Source: Achromobacter sp. Bel
Lineage (GTDB): Bacteria; Pseudomonadota; Gammaproteobacteria; Burkholderiales; Burkholderiaceae_B
Assembly (NCBI RefSeq): GCF_012928505.1
Contig: NZ_JABBJN010000011.1
Span: 62,001 to 126,000 of the forward strand
DNA: 64,000 nucleotides
Direction: 5' to 3'
The position numbers were made by a program, and so were the translations under genes. The notes under the pieces were generated by a model that saw only the letters and a program-made list of their open reading frames with translations, ran no database searches and was not told the DNA's origin. Positions 1-8,300 of this stretch are shown piece by piece (the first letter of the stretch is position 1; each line of letters begins with the position of its first letter).

Positions 1-1
1 G

Positions 2-499
2 CGGGTTGCCACCGCTGAACGCCGTTCCAAGGTGCTGTTCGGCCGGATTCACCGAAAACTGGAGGGTTGGGAAAAATCCATCCGAGATCGCTTGGCGGGG
101 CCGGCGATGCGCGGCGCCCGCACTCAGCATCGAATGCGGATCAAGATCAAACGCTTGCGTTACGCCAGCGAGGCGCTGTTGCAACTGGCGTCCTCTCGCA
201 AGCTGGACCGCTTTGTCCGATCTCTAGGACAGTTGCAGGGCAAGCTCGGCGATATCCAAGATCTGAGGACCGCCTCGCAGCTTGGAGGGGAGGTCAGCGT
301 TAGTTTATCGACCGGCAGGTTAACAGGGCGGAAAGCCGAAAAAGTTTGCGCTCGATTGTTGCGCAAGGCCGAAGCCGAGCTGCGCGTAGCGAGTCGGAGT
401 TTTGTGCGAAAGCCTTCATTCTGGGCTGACTCGAGACAGGGGAGAGTGGTTCGGCGATTGGTGTGCGGCAAGGTTTTGTCATCAGGTGTGCGGGCTTGA
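2..499 (+). CDS. CHAD-domain protein, C-terminal part (cut by window edge)
   Basis: The reading frame is open from the left edge, so only the C-terminal part of the gene is present. It contains the basic CHAD signature around positions 130-170 (RxHxxRIKIKRLRYASE), a conserved helix of conserved-histidine alpha-helical domains. CHAD proteins bind inorganic polyphosphate and occur alone or fused to CYTH triphosphatases; whether a CYTH domain lies upstream cannot be seen. The extreme C-terminus is poorly conserved. The SYLF gene follows 64 bases downstream on the same strand. Family assignment is fairly confident from the motif; cellular role is not known from this fragment. Confidence 0.7.
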   Translation, partial: RVATAERRSKVLFGRIHRKLEGWEKSIRDRLAGPAMRGARTQHRMRIKIKRLRYASEALLQLASSRKLDRFVRSLGQLQGKLGDIQDLRTASQLGGEVSVSLSTGRLTGRKAEKVCARLLRKAEAELRVASRSFVRKPSFWADSRQGRVVRRLVCGKVLSSGVRA

Positions 500-563
500 G
501 TCCGCGCAATGCGTTGCGGCGGACGAAGATGTCGCTAACCAGGATTTCCCGATCGGGGGCGAG

Positions 564-1172
564 ATGAAGACGCGTATCGTGGCAATGTGGTTCCTGCTCC
601 TTCTCGCTGTGCAGCCGCTTGGCACGGCTTTTGGCCAGGCGGCAGATTCGCTGCTTACGGTTTCTCCTGCGATGCTCAAGAGGGTGGATCAGGACGCTGA
701 GGCGACCCTGTTGCGCCTGTATCGCCAGTCGCCCAGGGCCCAAGCGCTGATTGCCCGTTCATTCGGCGTGCTGGTCGTGCCCGCCCTGCACGCAGATGGT
801 GGTATTTTGGGCGTGGCTTATGGAAGCGGCGTGTTGATTGACGCCCTGGGGGACCGCAGCTATTACAACGTCATTGGCAGCCCGCCTGGTTCAGTGCTTG
901 GATTGAACGACAAGGCCCTGATTCTGTTTTTCTCGACCTATGAGTCGCTGCGTGCGTTTGAGGCGACGCCGGGGTGGGTGGAGGGGCACAATGGAAGCAT
1001 CCAGATCCTGGATGAGTCCTCCATGGCCAATCAGCGTAGTCCGGCTATCGAGCCGATCGGCGGTTTCATCCTGTCGGCAAACGGGCTGGCGAGCGGCCTG
1101 TCATTGAAAGGCAGTCTGTTCATCAAGGTGCCGATTTATCTATGTACAGAGGAAGCGGCTTATTGCCGCTGA
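564..1172 (+). CDS. exported SYLF (YSC84-type) lipid-binding domain protein
   Basis: A 202-residue protein. The frame opens upstream, but the ATG at 564 is chosen because it follows a purine-rich GGGGGCGAG and starts a clear signal peptide (MKTRIV, a hydrophobic LLLLAV core, cleavage near AFGQA). The body matches the SYLF/YSC84 family: a helix with RSFGVLVVPAL, then GGILGVAYGSGVLI, YYNVIG and ALILFFSTYESLRAFE. In other organisms this domain binds membranes or phosphoinositides; bacterial members are mostly periplasmic or lipoproteins of unknown role. No lipobox is seen. It lies between the CHAD gene and the MgtC-like gene, with nothing that links the functions. Confidence 0.75.
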   Translation: MKTRIVAMWFLLLLAVQPLGTAFGQAADSLLTVSPAMLKRVDQDAEATLLRLYRQSPRAQALIARSFGVLVVPALHADGGILGVAYGSGVLIDALGDRSYYNVIGSPPGSVLGLNDKALILFFSTYESLRAFEATPGWVEGHNGSIQILDESSMANQRSPAIEPIGGFILSANGLASGLSLKGSLFIKVPIYLCTEEAAYCR

Positions 1173-1240
1173 TCGTGCGGGGTCCGAATTTACGTCCACC
1201 AACGGCGGCGCAGTCTGGCGTTCGATAGCATCACGGCACC

Positions 1241-2473
1241 ATGGATATGCAGACGACTCTCCCATTCGCGATCGCACTGGGCATCGGCTTGCTGATTGGC
1301 GTAGAGCGCGAGCGGCGAAACCGGCGATGGCTATCGGGCAAGACCGCCGGCGTGCGCACCTTCGCCATTGTGTCGCTCCTGGGCGCGGTAGCGATGCATT
1401 CGGGCGGGGCGCTTTTGCTCGGTTTGGTTGCAGTTGGGCTGGGAGGCGCGTTGTTGGCCCACGCGCGCGGGACCGAGCGTAGCCAAGGGCTGGCGACGCA
1501 GGTTGCCTTGCTGTTGAGTCTGTTGCTTGGCGGCCTGTGCCTGCGCGACCCGGCGTTGGCGTCGGGGCTGGCGGTAGCGGTGACTGCTCTGCTGGCGGCG
1601 CGTACTGGTCTGCATCGATTTGTGCGCTCGGTGCTCAGCCCGCAAGAGCTTGTCGACGCCTTGATCCTGGCAGCAGCCGCGCTGGTGGTGATGCCCCTGT
1701 TGCCAGATGCCTATGTTGGCCCGTTCGACGCCCTCAACCTGCGCACGATCTGGAAGTTCACACTGCTGGTCATGGCGGTTAGCGCCGCCGGCCATATCGC
1801 GTTACGGGTGTTTGGTCCTCGCATCGGTTTGCCGTTGGCAGGGTTCGCGTCCGGCTTCATTTCCAGCACATTGACTATCGGCGTAATGGGCGAGCGCGCT
1901 AAGGCCGATCCTGCGCTTAGAGGGCCGGCGGCCGCAGGCGCTGTTTTGTCCTCAGTGTCGACGATGTTGCTCATGGCAACGGTACTGGCCGCCATCAGCC
2001 CTGAAGTCTTGCGAGCGCTGGTGATTCCGCTTGCTTGCGGCGGCGCGACGGCGCTGAGCTATGGCGTATTGTTCCTTTTCAAGGTGATGCGTCAGACAGA
2101 ATGCACGGCGGTCGAAGCTGGGCGGCCGTTCAAGCTGTGGACGGCTTTGGTATTGGCGCTCGTGGCGGCGGGGGTGCTGCTGTGTACTGCCACGTTGAAT
2201 GCGTGGCTGGGATCGCGGGGTATCACCATTGCTGCGTTGCTGGGCGGTCTGATCGATACCCATGCCGCGGCTGCGTCAGTCGCCACGTTGGTGGCGGCAG
2301 AGACGATTTCCCCGGCGCAAGCAGCCGTGCCGGTGCTGGCGGCCATGTCTGCCAACGCGCTGACCAAGGCGATCTTCGCGGCAGTCAGCGGCGGATTCGC
2401 GTTTGCCGCGCAGGTGGTGCCGGGCCTGATATTGATGGTAGCGGCGGCCTGGGGGGGCTACACGATGACTTAG
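1241..2473 (+). CDS. MgtC/SapB family membrane protein with DUF4010 domain
   Basis: A 410-residue polytopic membrane protein. The N-terminal third is the MgtC/SapB fold, with the hallmark LGIGLLIGVERERR at residues 11-24 and a following KTAGVRTF segment. The C-terminal two thirds match DUF4010, with many hydrophobic segments and SGFISSTLTIGVMGERA and GLIDTHAAAASVA motifs. MgtC itself inhibits the F-type ATPase in Salmonella, but long MgtC-DUF4010 proteins have no settled function and may be transporters. Start at ATG 1241; an in-frame ATG two codons later is equally possible, and no strong ribosome binding site separates them. It appears to be a single-gene unit. Confidence 0.8.
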   Translation: MDMQTTLPFAIALGIGLLIGVERERRNRRWLSGKTAGVRTFAIVSLLGAVAMHSGGALLLGLVAVGLGGALLAHARGTERSQGLATQVALLLSLLLGGLCLRDPALASGLAVAVTALLAARTGLHRFVRSVLSPQELVDALILAAAALVVMPLLPDAYVGPFDALNLRTIWKFTLLVMAVSAAGHIALRVFGPRIGLPLAGFASGFISSTLTIGVMGERAKADPALRGPAAAGAVLSSVSTMLLMATVLAAISPEVLRALVIPLACGGATALSYGVLFLFKVMRQTECTAVEAGRPFKLWTALVLALVAAGVLLCTATLNAWLGSRGITIAALLGGLIDTHAAAASVATLVAAETISPAQAAVPVLAAMSANALTKAIFAAVSGGFAFAAQVVPGLILMVAAAWGGYTMT

Positions 2474-2483
2474 GCTAAATACG

Positions 2484-2499
2484 CATAATGTGTATTATG
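2484..2499. promoter_or_regulatory. 16-bp palindrome, candidate antitoxin-type operator
   Basis: CATAAT-GTGT-ATTATG is a perfect 6-bp inverted repeat with a 4-base spacer, 10 bases after the MgtC-like gene. It also holds a TATTAT -10-like hexamer. It precedes the AbrB-type N-terminus at 2570, and AbrB/VapB antitoxins usually bind short AT-rich palindromes of this kind in their own promoter. The function is inferred from position only. Confidence 0.4.
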
Positions 2500-2569
2500 T
2501 AAAGTAAAGGAATGGGTTGCGGGATCTGGCGTCGTATCCTGAAACCGGCAGCCCATCCTGGGGCCCCTA

Positions 2570-2692
2570 ATGGCAGCTCAAGCTCACTCAACGATGACCA
2601 AAGATGGTCGGGTGACCATCCCAAAGGACATACGACGGCGCCTTGCCAGCCGCCGCGCCGCCCTCCTCGCCTTCGTATTCGCCGCCACCTGA
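2570..2692 (+). pseudogene. AbrB/MazE-type antitoxin N-terminus, truncated and run into MFS remnant
   Basis: From ATG 2570 (or ATG 2594) the frame encodes the first strand-turn of a SpoVT-AbrB DNA-binding domain: MTKDGRVTIPKDIRRRL, the usual motif of VapB/AbrB antitoxins. The homology stops at about 2650. The frame then continues into [10 protein letters not shown] and reaches a TGA at 2690-2692; this second part is not AbrB but a copy of a segment of the MFS transporter at 20943-22130. No toxin gene follows. The antitoxin is therefore decapitated, and the junction is probably a deletion or recombination scar. The motif is short, so the AbrB call rests on about 17 residues. Confidence 0.6.
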
Positions 2693-2784
2693 TTCGTCAG
2701 CACCGCCATGGCCACGCATCTATCTGCCGCGGATGTTGGAGACTGCGGGGCGCCACGCTAACTGTGGTTGTTCCGTAGGCGCGT
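2657..2784 (+). pseudogene. decayed internal fragment of an MFS transporter gene
   Basis: About 105 bases here align, with few mismatches, to 21596-21693 inside the intact MFS gene of the arsenic operon. In the same frame both read [10 protein letters not shown], but the next codon is TGG (Trp) in the intact gene and TGA here. Both continue into STAMATHL; a 4-base insertion after the His codon then breaks the frame here. A second short match (2769-2788, GTTCC...GGCGCGTTCACC) corresponds to about 21763-21782, implying an internal deletion. This is non-coding debris, not a gene. Confidence 0.75.
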
Positions 2785-2976
2785 TCACCGGTGCATGGAA
2801 TATGGTGCCAGACTACATCTAGCCGAAGTAACTAAATTGTCATCGGCGCGCCTTAGCATGTGCGCACACTCGCCGCCTCGCGCTGGTCTGCGTTGATTCT
2901 CTTGCGATATGCCCTGTTTCACCCAGGCTTTTCATCCGCGTTATTCGCCGCCGACGTGCACACAGGCCTGAGGCAC

Positions 2977-3630
2977 ATGCAGAAAATACTAGCGACTTTG
3001 GCCACCGGAGCGGTCATTGCCTCGTCTGTACCCGCGGCTGCCGAGATCTCGACCGTCATTGATCCTGTCTTGGCCTACGACCTCGACTGGCCGCGCCAGC
3101 CGCTACATGATGCGTTGCAGCGATATAGTCAGTTGACCGGAGACTCCGTGCTGTATGACAGTGGCCAGACGGCGGGAAAAATTGCTCCGGCGTTGACCGG
3201 CCGCTATACCGCCAGCGAGGTGCTGACGAGGATGCTGGCGGATACAGAGTTGCAGCCTCACTACACCGCCCCGAAGGCGCTGCTGCTGAGCCCTCGGACG
3301 CGCACACCTCCTGCCCCTGTGCCGCCAATTTCACAAGCCGCCCGACAGCAATACTATGGTCTGCTCCAGACCCGAGTGCTCGCGGCCCTCTGCGCCCGCC
3401 CAGACTTGGGCACGGGAGACTACCGCGTCGCGTTGCGCGTGGACCTGAATCGCCTGCACGCTTTGTCGGATGTCGTGGTCCACGCCACCGGCCGACCCGA
3501 GATGGAGGCAGCCGTGCGCGAGACTCTAGCCGGCCTGCCCATCGGCGCCCCACCGCCCGGATTCGGGCTGCCCGCAACCCTGCTGATCACACCCGAGGCT
3601 GCACGCCGCTATGGCGGCTGCGCGCCATGA
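2977..3630 (+). CDS. exported STN-domain protein with TonB-C-like tail (surface-signalling sensor)
   Basis: A 217-residue protein. ATG 2977 is chosen because it starts a signal peptide (MQKILATLATG, cleavage near PAAAE); the longer frame from 2860 has no such start. Residues ~25-105 form an STN (secretin/TonB short N-terminal) domain, with PLHDALQRYSQLTGDSVLYD and the LxGRYTASEVLTRMLADTEL turn, as in the signalling domain of FecA-type receptors. Residues ~125-217 resemble a TonB/TolA C-terminal domain (VALRVDLNRLH, AVRETLAGLPIGAPPPG). There is no beta-barrel. Its stop overlaps the sigma-factor start by 4 bases (ATGA), so the two are translationally coupled. Likely role: the periplasmic signal donor for the FecR protein downstream. 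Domain calls are by motif; the partnership is inferred. Confidence 0.7.
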   Translation: MQKILATLATGAVIASSVPAAAEISTVIDPVLAYDLDWPRQPLHDALQRYSQLTGDSVLYDSGQTAGKIAPALTGRYTASEVLTRMLADTELQPHYTAPKALLLSPRTRTPPAPVPPISQAARQQYYGLLQTRVLAALCARPDLGTGDYRVALRVDLNRLHALSDVVVHATGRPEMEAAVRETLAGLPIGAPPPGFGLPATLLITPEAARRYGGCAP

Positions 3631-4142
3631 GCGGCGCCGGTTTGGCCGCGCTTCGGCGCCTGATCGCCGAGCGCTACGACGCTATCAAGTATCAGGTGTC
3701 TCGCCGGCTGGGCGGTGCGTCCGACCTGGCGGGAGACGCGCTGCACGATGCCTATATGCGCTTGTCCGTGCGCGACGACCTGGATGCCATTCGCCACCCG
3801 CAGTCCTATCTGGTCAACACGGCCGTGCACGTGGCCATCGACCGTATCCGGCAAGATGTGCGGCTGCTCAGCGAAAGCGAGGTGAATGAGTTTTTCGACG
3901 TCGCGGATGCCAGCCCCGGCCCGGACGTGGTGATGCAATCACGCTCGGATCTATCGCAGATGTTCAAGGCGCTTGACGCGCTGACACCGCGTCAACGCGA
4001 TATCTTGCTTGCCGCGCGCGTGGAAGGTCTGTCGCGGCCCGATCTCGCCAAGCGCTGGGGCATATCGGTGCGGTTGGTCGGGCGTGAACTACAAATCGCG
4101 CACGAGCATTGCGTACGGGCGATGGCTCGGACGGAGGAATAA
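3627..4142 (+). CDS. FecI-like ECF RNA polymerase sigma factor
   Basis: A 171-residue ECF sigma-70 protein. Region 2 (residues ~10-75) contains DLAGDALHDAYMRL and the PQSYLVNTAVHVAIDRIRQD helix, typical of FecI-type factors. Region 4 (residues ~115-165) contains LDALTPRQRDILLAARVEGLS and a helix-turn-helix. The ATG overlaps the STN gene stop. The FecR-type anti-sigma gene follows. By analogy with fecIR it would be released when the STN protein engages FecR, and would then transcribe the downstream exoprotein gene; that target is inferred from gene order. Confidence 0.85.
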   Translation: MSGAGLAALRRLIAERYDAIKYQVSRRLGGASDLAGDALHDAYMRLSVRDDLDAIRHPQSYLVNTAVHVAIDRIRQDVRLLSESEVNEFFDVADASPGPDVVMQSRSDLSQMFKALDALTPRQRDILLAARVEGLSRPDLAKRWGISVRLVGRELQIAHEHCVRAMARTEE

Positions 4143-4200
4143 TTGCAAGAGAGTGTTTATTTCTCTCCGACGGAGTTCCGTTCCGGCTTCGTGAAAACGT

Positions 4201-4211
4201 CTAGATATAAG
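4201..4211 (+). promoter_or_regulatory. CTAGATATAAG element upstream of fecR-like gene
   Basis: CTAGATATAAG lies 38 bases before the FecR-type ATG. A near copy (CTAGATAAG) lies 59 bases before the giant exoprotein gene at 5306-5314. Because the two genes belong to one ECF sigma cassette, this may be a shared promoter element. It could also be chance; only two copies are seen. Confidence 0.25.
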
Positions 4212-4248
4212 AACGGCACAAATAGTGCCGCGCAAGCGAAACAACTCC

Positions 4249-5229
4249 ATGGATTCCGACCTTAACCCAGGCCCTGTTCCCGACCCCGCCATCGAACGCG
4301 AGGCCCATGCCTGGGCACGCATTCTGGCGACCAATGTGCCCACCACGCGAGACGGCGACGCCTTCAAGGCATGGCGCGCCCAAAGCGCGGCGCACGAGCG
4401 CGCGTGGATAAACGCCGCCCGCGCCTGGAGGGAACTGGGCCACATCGCGCACGCCTACACGGCGAGCAACCCAATGCCTGGCCAGACCCGCCCTGCCCCG
4501 GCCAAGCCGAGCAGAAGATGGTTCCTGGCGGGAGGCGCCGGCGCCTTCGCCAGCATGGCGGCAGTCGCACTGGTGCGGCCACCTTTTGGCCTGTGGCCGT
4601 CATGGGCACAAGCCAATGCCGACTACCGTACCGTCACGGGTGAACAACGCAGTATCGCGTTCACCAGCCAGCACCTTGTGCTGGATCTGAACACACAGAC
4701 CAGCATCAATGTGTCGACCCAGGGTACAGAGCCACGCATTGAACTTGTGTCAGGCGAGGCCGCGATCCGCGCCGCTCGAAGTCAACCCTGCGCGATCCTC
4801 GCCGGCGCGGCGCGCATGCGCCTGGCCACCGGCGACATCGAGGTGCGCCACCTGCATGACGACCGTATCCACCTGCGCTGCAACAGTGGCCAGGTCGAAC
4901 TGACGCATCCCAAAGCCACGATGCTGCTGGCGGCGGGACAGCAGCTCAGCTACGACGCCAATACGCTGGGTGCACCCACCCTCTTCACCCAGACGGTGTC
5001 GGATTGGCGCGGGGGCATTGTCAGCTTTCACGACTTGCCGCTGAACCTGGCGGTAGACGAAATCAACCGATATCGGCCCGGTCGAGTGGTGCTGATGAAC
5101 GAAGCGCTGGCGCGACATCGGCTGAGCGCGCGCTACGAGGTGAAGAACTTGGACGAGGCCATTGCGCAGATCCAGCAGTTGTACGGCGTTTCGGTGCGTC
5201 GCGTGGGCGATGTGGTGTTCTTGATCTGA
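4249..5229 (+). CDS. FecR-type anti-sigma factor / sigma regulator
   Basis: A 326-residue single-pass membrane protein. Residues ~10-60 are the cytoplasmic FecR N-terminal domain (EREAHAWARIL, FKAWRAQSAAHERAW). Residues ~88-110 contain an RR-W and a hydrophobic stretch (RRWFLAGGAGAFASMAAVAL), so insertion may be Tat-dependent, as shown for some FecR proteins. Residues ~125-215 form the FecR sugar-binding-like beta domain (YRTVTGEQRSIAF, LNTQTSINV, LVSGEAAI). The C-terminus (FHDLPLNLAVDEINRY) is an STN-like fold, the part that normally contacts the signalling partner. Start: ATG 4249 is preferred; a GTG at 4225 is in frame but lies in a small GGCAC/GTGCC hairpin. Confidence 0.85.
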   Translation: MDSDLNPGPVPDPAIEREAHAWARILATNVPTTRDGDAFKAWRAQSAAHERAWINAARAWRELGHIAHAYTASNPMPGQTRPAPAKPSRRWFLAGGAGAFASMAAVALVRPPFGLWPSWAQANADYRTVTGEQRSIAFTSQHLVLDLNTQTSINVSTQGTEPRIELVSGEAAIRAARSQPCAILAGAARMRLATGDIEVRHLHDDRIHLRCNSGQVELTHPKATMLLAAGQQLSYDANTLGAPTLFTQTVSDWRGGIVSFHDLPLNLAVDEINRYRPGRVVLMNEALARHRLSARYEVKNLDEAIAQIQQLYGVSVRRVGDVVFLI

Positions 5230-5240
5230 GACAGTCTGTG

Positions 5241-5314
5241 CAGGCCTGACGCCTGTCATAAAAGATTCATGGGATTTCCATGCCGAATCCCGAGATGTCG
5301 TTCGACTAGATAAG
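5241..5314 (+). promoter_or_regulatory. intergenic control region before the giant exoprotein gene
   Basis: The gap between the FecR-type gene and the exoprotein gene holds a CAGGC-CTGAC-GCCTG dyad (5241-5255), a CATGG-GATTT-CCATG dyad (5268-5282) and CTAGATAAG (5306-5314). No canonical sigma-70 promoter stands out. This is where an ECF promoter for the exoprotein would be expected, but no consensus can be assigned by eye. Confidence 0.35.
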
Positions 5315-5372
5315 CAAGCAGGCACGGTGGCCATGTCACTGCCGCCCTTCATCGACATCCTTGAATCACGCC

Positions 5373-8300
5373 ATGTCCTCGTCTACGTCCGCTACGCCTT
5401 TCGCCACATCCCGCTCGCATTACCTCCCCGCCCCTACGGGTTCGCGCCAACATGGCGCCGCCCCCTCCTGGCACCTGAGCCCGTTATCGCAGGCCCTGGC
5501 GGCCTTGGCGATCGCGGGAAGCGCCAGCGGCGTTGCGCAGGCCCAGACGCGCGCGTTCAGCCCCGGCTGGTTCGCGGACAAGAATGCCGTCCAGTCAACC
5601 GCCCAACGCACGGGCCGCATGCCGGACGGCAGCATGGCGGGCATCGGCAATGGGGCCAGGCAACAAGCCCAATCGCGCCAGCAATTGCAGAAATCGCTGG
5701 ACAACTTGAATCGCACAGCCGCCGCGGTCGCCGCCCAGCAGGCCGCGCAGGCGGCCGCGCGCGCAGCGGCCGCGGCCAATGACGCCAACGTGCCGGACGG
5801 CAGGACCGAAGGCGGATTATGGGAAGCCCAAGGCGAGCTGGCCAAATGGCAAGGAGCAACAGCCGCGACCTCGTCGTCAAGCGGCGGCAGGCATACGGTC
5901 ACGATCGAACAGACGCAGCCCCGCGCGATCCTGAACTGGGACACCTTCAACGTCGGCCGCAATACCACGGTGCAGTTCAAGCAGGGCGCCAGCGATGCGG
6001 TGCTGAACCGCGTCGTCGGCGCCAGCGCCAAGCCCAGCCAGATCCAGGGCGCGATCAAAGCCGACGGCACCGTGCTGGTCGTGAACCAGAACGGCGTGAT
6101 ATTCGGCGGCGCCAGCCAGGTCAACGCCCGCAACCTGGTGGCCGCGGCCGCCACCATCACCGACGGGCAGTTTCGCGAAAAAGGCCTGTTCGTTGACACG
6201 GACGGCACGCAACCCACGTTCAAGGACGCGCTGGGCAGCGTGCAGGTGCAGGCTGGCGCGCGCATCGCCACCGCCGTGCCCACGACCGCGACCAAGGGCG
6301 GCGGCTACGTGCTGCTGCTGGGCAGCGACGTCCACAACGCCGGCGCGCTCACCACACCGCGCGGCCAGTCCGTGCTGGCCGCGGGCGACGATTTCGTCAT
6401 ACGCCGCGGTTACGGCACCGACGGCAACCCCAAGTCCACCACTTCGGGGGTCGAAATCAGCGCCACGCTCAAAACCGGCAGCCAGGCTGGCGAGGTTCGC
6501 AACACCGGCCTGATCAGCGCCCCCGTCGGCGACATCACGATGACGGGCCATGCCGTGCGCCAGGACGGCGTGCTGGTCGCCACTACCGATATCGGCGCGC
6601 GCGGCGCCATCCACCTGCTCAACCGCAGCAGCGATGCGGCAGGCAGCGTGACGCTGGGCGCGGGCAGCGTCACCGCCGTGCTGCTGGAGGCCTCGGCCGT
6701 GACCGGCCTGGACAGCCAGCGCCAAGCCGCGATCAAGACGCTGGACGGCTCCGCCACCAACAAGGCCACTGGTGCCTTCGACAACCTGAGCACGGTCGCC
6801 GACCGCATGGACTTGTCGCGCATCGAGGTGGTGACGGGCGACCTGGCGTCTTTCCAGGGCGGCTCGACTGCCTTGGCCACCGGCGGGCAGATCGTCGTTT
6901 CAGCCAAGCGGCAGGCCGTGCTGGAAAGCGGCGCCGAATTGGATGTGTCGGGCGCCATCGGTGTCAACGTGTCGATGGAATCGAACAACCTGCAAATTAA
7001 CGTGCAGGGCAACGAACAGCGCGACGCACCCGTCAACCGCGACAGCAAGCTACTGAACAACAGCGACGTCTGGGTGGACCGCCGCACCCTGGTGAAGATT
7101 GCCGGCGGGGCAAACGGTTCCAGCGGCGACCGCTGGTACACCAGCGGCGGCCTGCTGGAAGTGGGCGGCTACCTGGCCACCAGCGAACGTGGGGCCGGCG
7201 AATGGCTGGCGCAAGGCGGCACCGCCACCTTCACAGGAGGCGAACTGGTTACGAAGGCCGGCTCCGACATCAATCTGTCAGGCGGCACGCTGGACGTGCA
7301 AGCCGGCAATATCCGCCAAAGCTGGCTGCGCGGCGCCGACGGCCGCTTGTACGAAGTCTCGCGCGCGCCCGGCGACCTGCTCTACACCGGCCTGTATCAG
7401 GGATATGAACAGACCCATGCACGCTGGGGCGACAAGGCCACGCGCAGGTTCTACAACCTGTTGCTCGCCCCAAAAACGCGCTTTGAAGACGGCTATACGG
7501 TGGGCCGCGATGCGGGCCAACTGATCGTCTCCACCGGTGCCGCCCAACTGGCGGGCACCTTGACGGGCGAGGTTTACCAGGGCGCGCGTCAGGTCGAGGC
7601 GCCGCAAAGGGACATCGACGGCTACTACCAATCGCAAACGGCCGTCGCGCGCCGCGCGCAATTGACTGTCGGAAGCTATACGCCGATCTTCGACGCCGAC
7701 GCCAACATGCTGGCCTGGACGCTGGGCGGTGTCGCCAAGCAGGTGACGGCAGGCACGGGCGACGCGGGCGACGACGAGATCCGGCTGGATGCGGCCTGGC
7801 TCAACGCCGCCAATCTCGGCGCCATCCGGCTGGCCGGGACCGAGCGGATCGTGGTGGATCAGCCCCTGCGCTCGGCGCCGGGCGCGAACGTGGTCTTGTA
7901 TGCGCCCCAGGTCGACATCAACGCCGGCATCAGCGCGGCGGGCGGGCGGATTCTGGCCGGCAACCTCATCAAGCAGTGGAACGCCAACGGCCGCAACGAA
8001 GACACGCCAGTGCTCGCACCCGCTGACCGGCCCACGGGCGTGGCGGTCTCGGCGGGCGCGGTATTGGACACCGGCGGCCTGTGGACCAATCTGCTTGCCA
8101 ACCCCGCCGCTTCCGGTGCGCTGGCCTATCGCCAGGGTGGCAGCGTATCGCTGCGTAGCACCCAGGGCGTTACGCTGGCCGCGGGCAGCGCCTTGGACGT
8201 GTCGGGCGGCGGAGCCGTGCTGGCCAATGGCAAGACCCTTGGCGGCAAGGGTGGCGACGTCACCCTGGCGGCGGGCTTTGACGCCGCGCTCAGGCACGAA

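Noticed and set aside
2512-2778. 88-codon frame in the decayed region
   Set aside because: It crosses the AbrB and MFS remnants in a different frame and encodes a Pro/Arg-rich sequence without similarity to any known protein; the remnants explain the DNA better.
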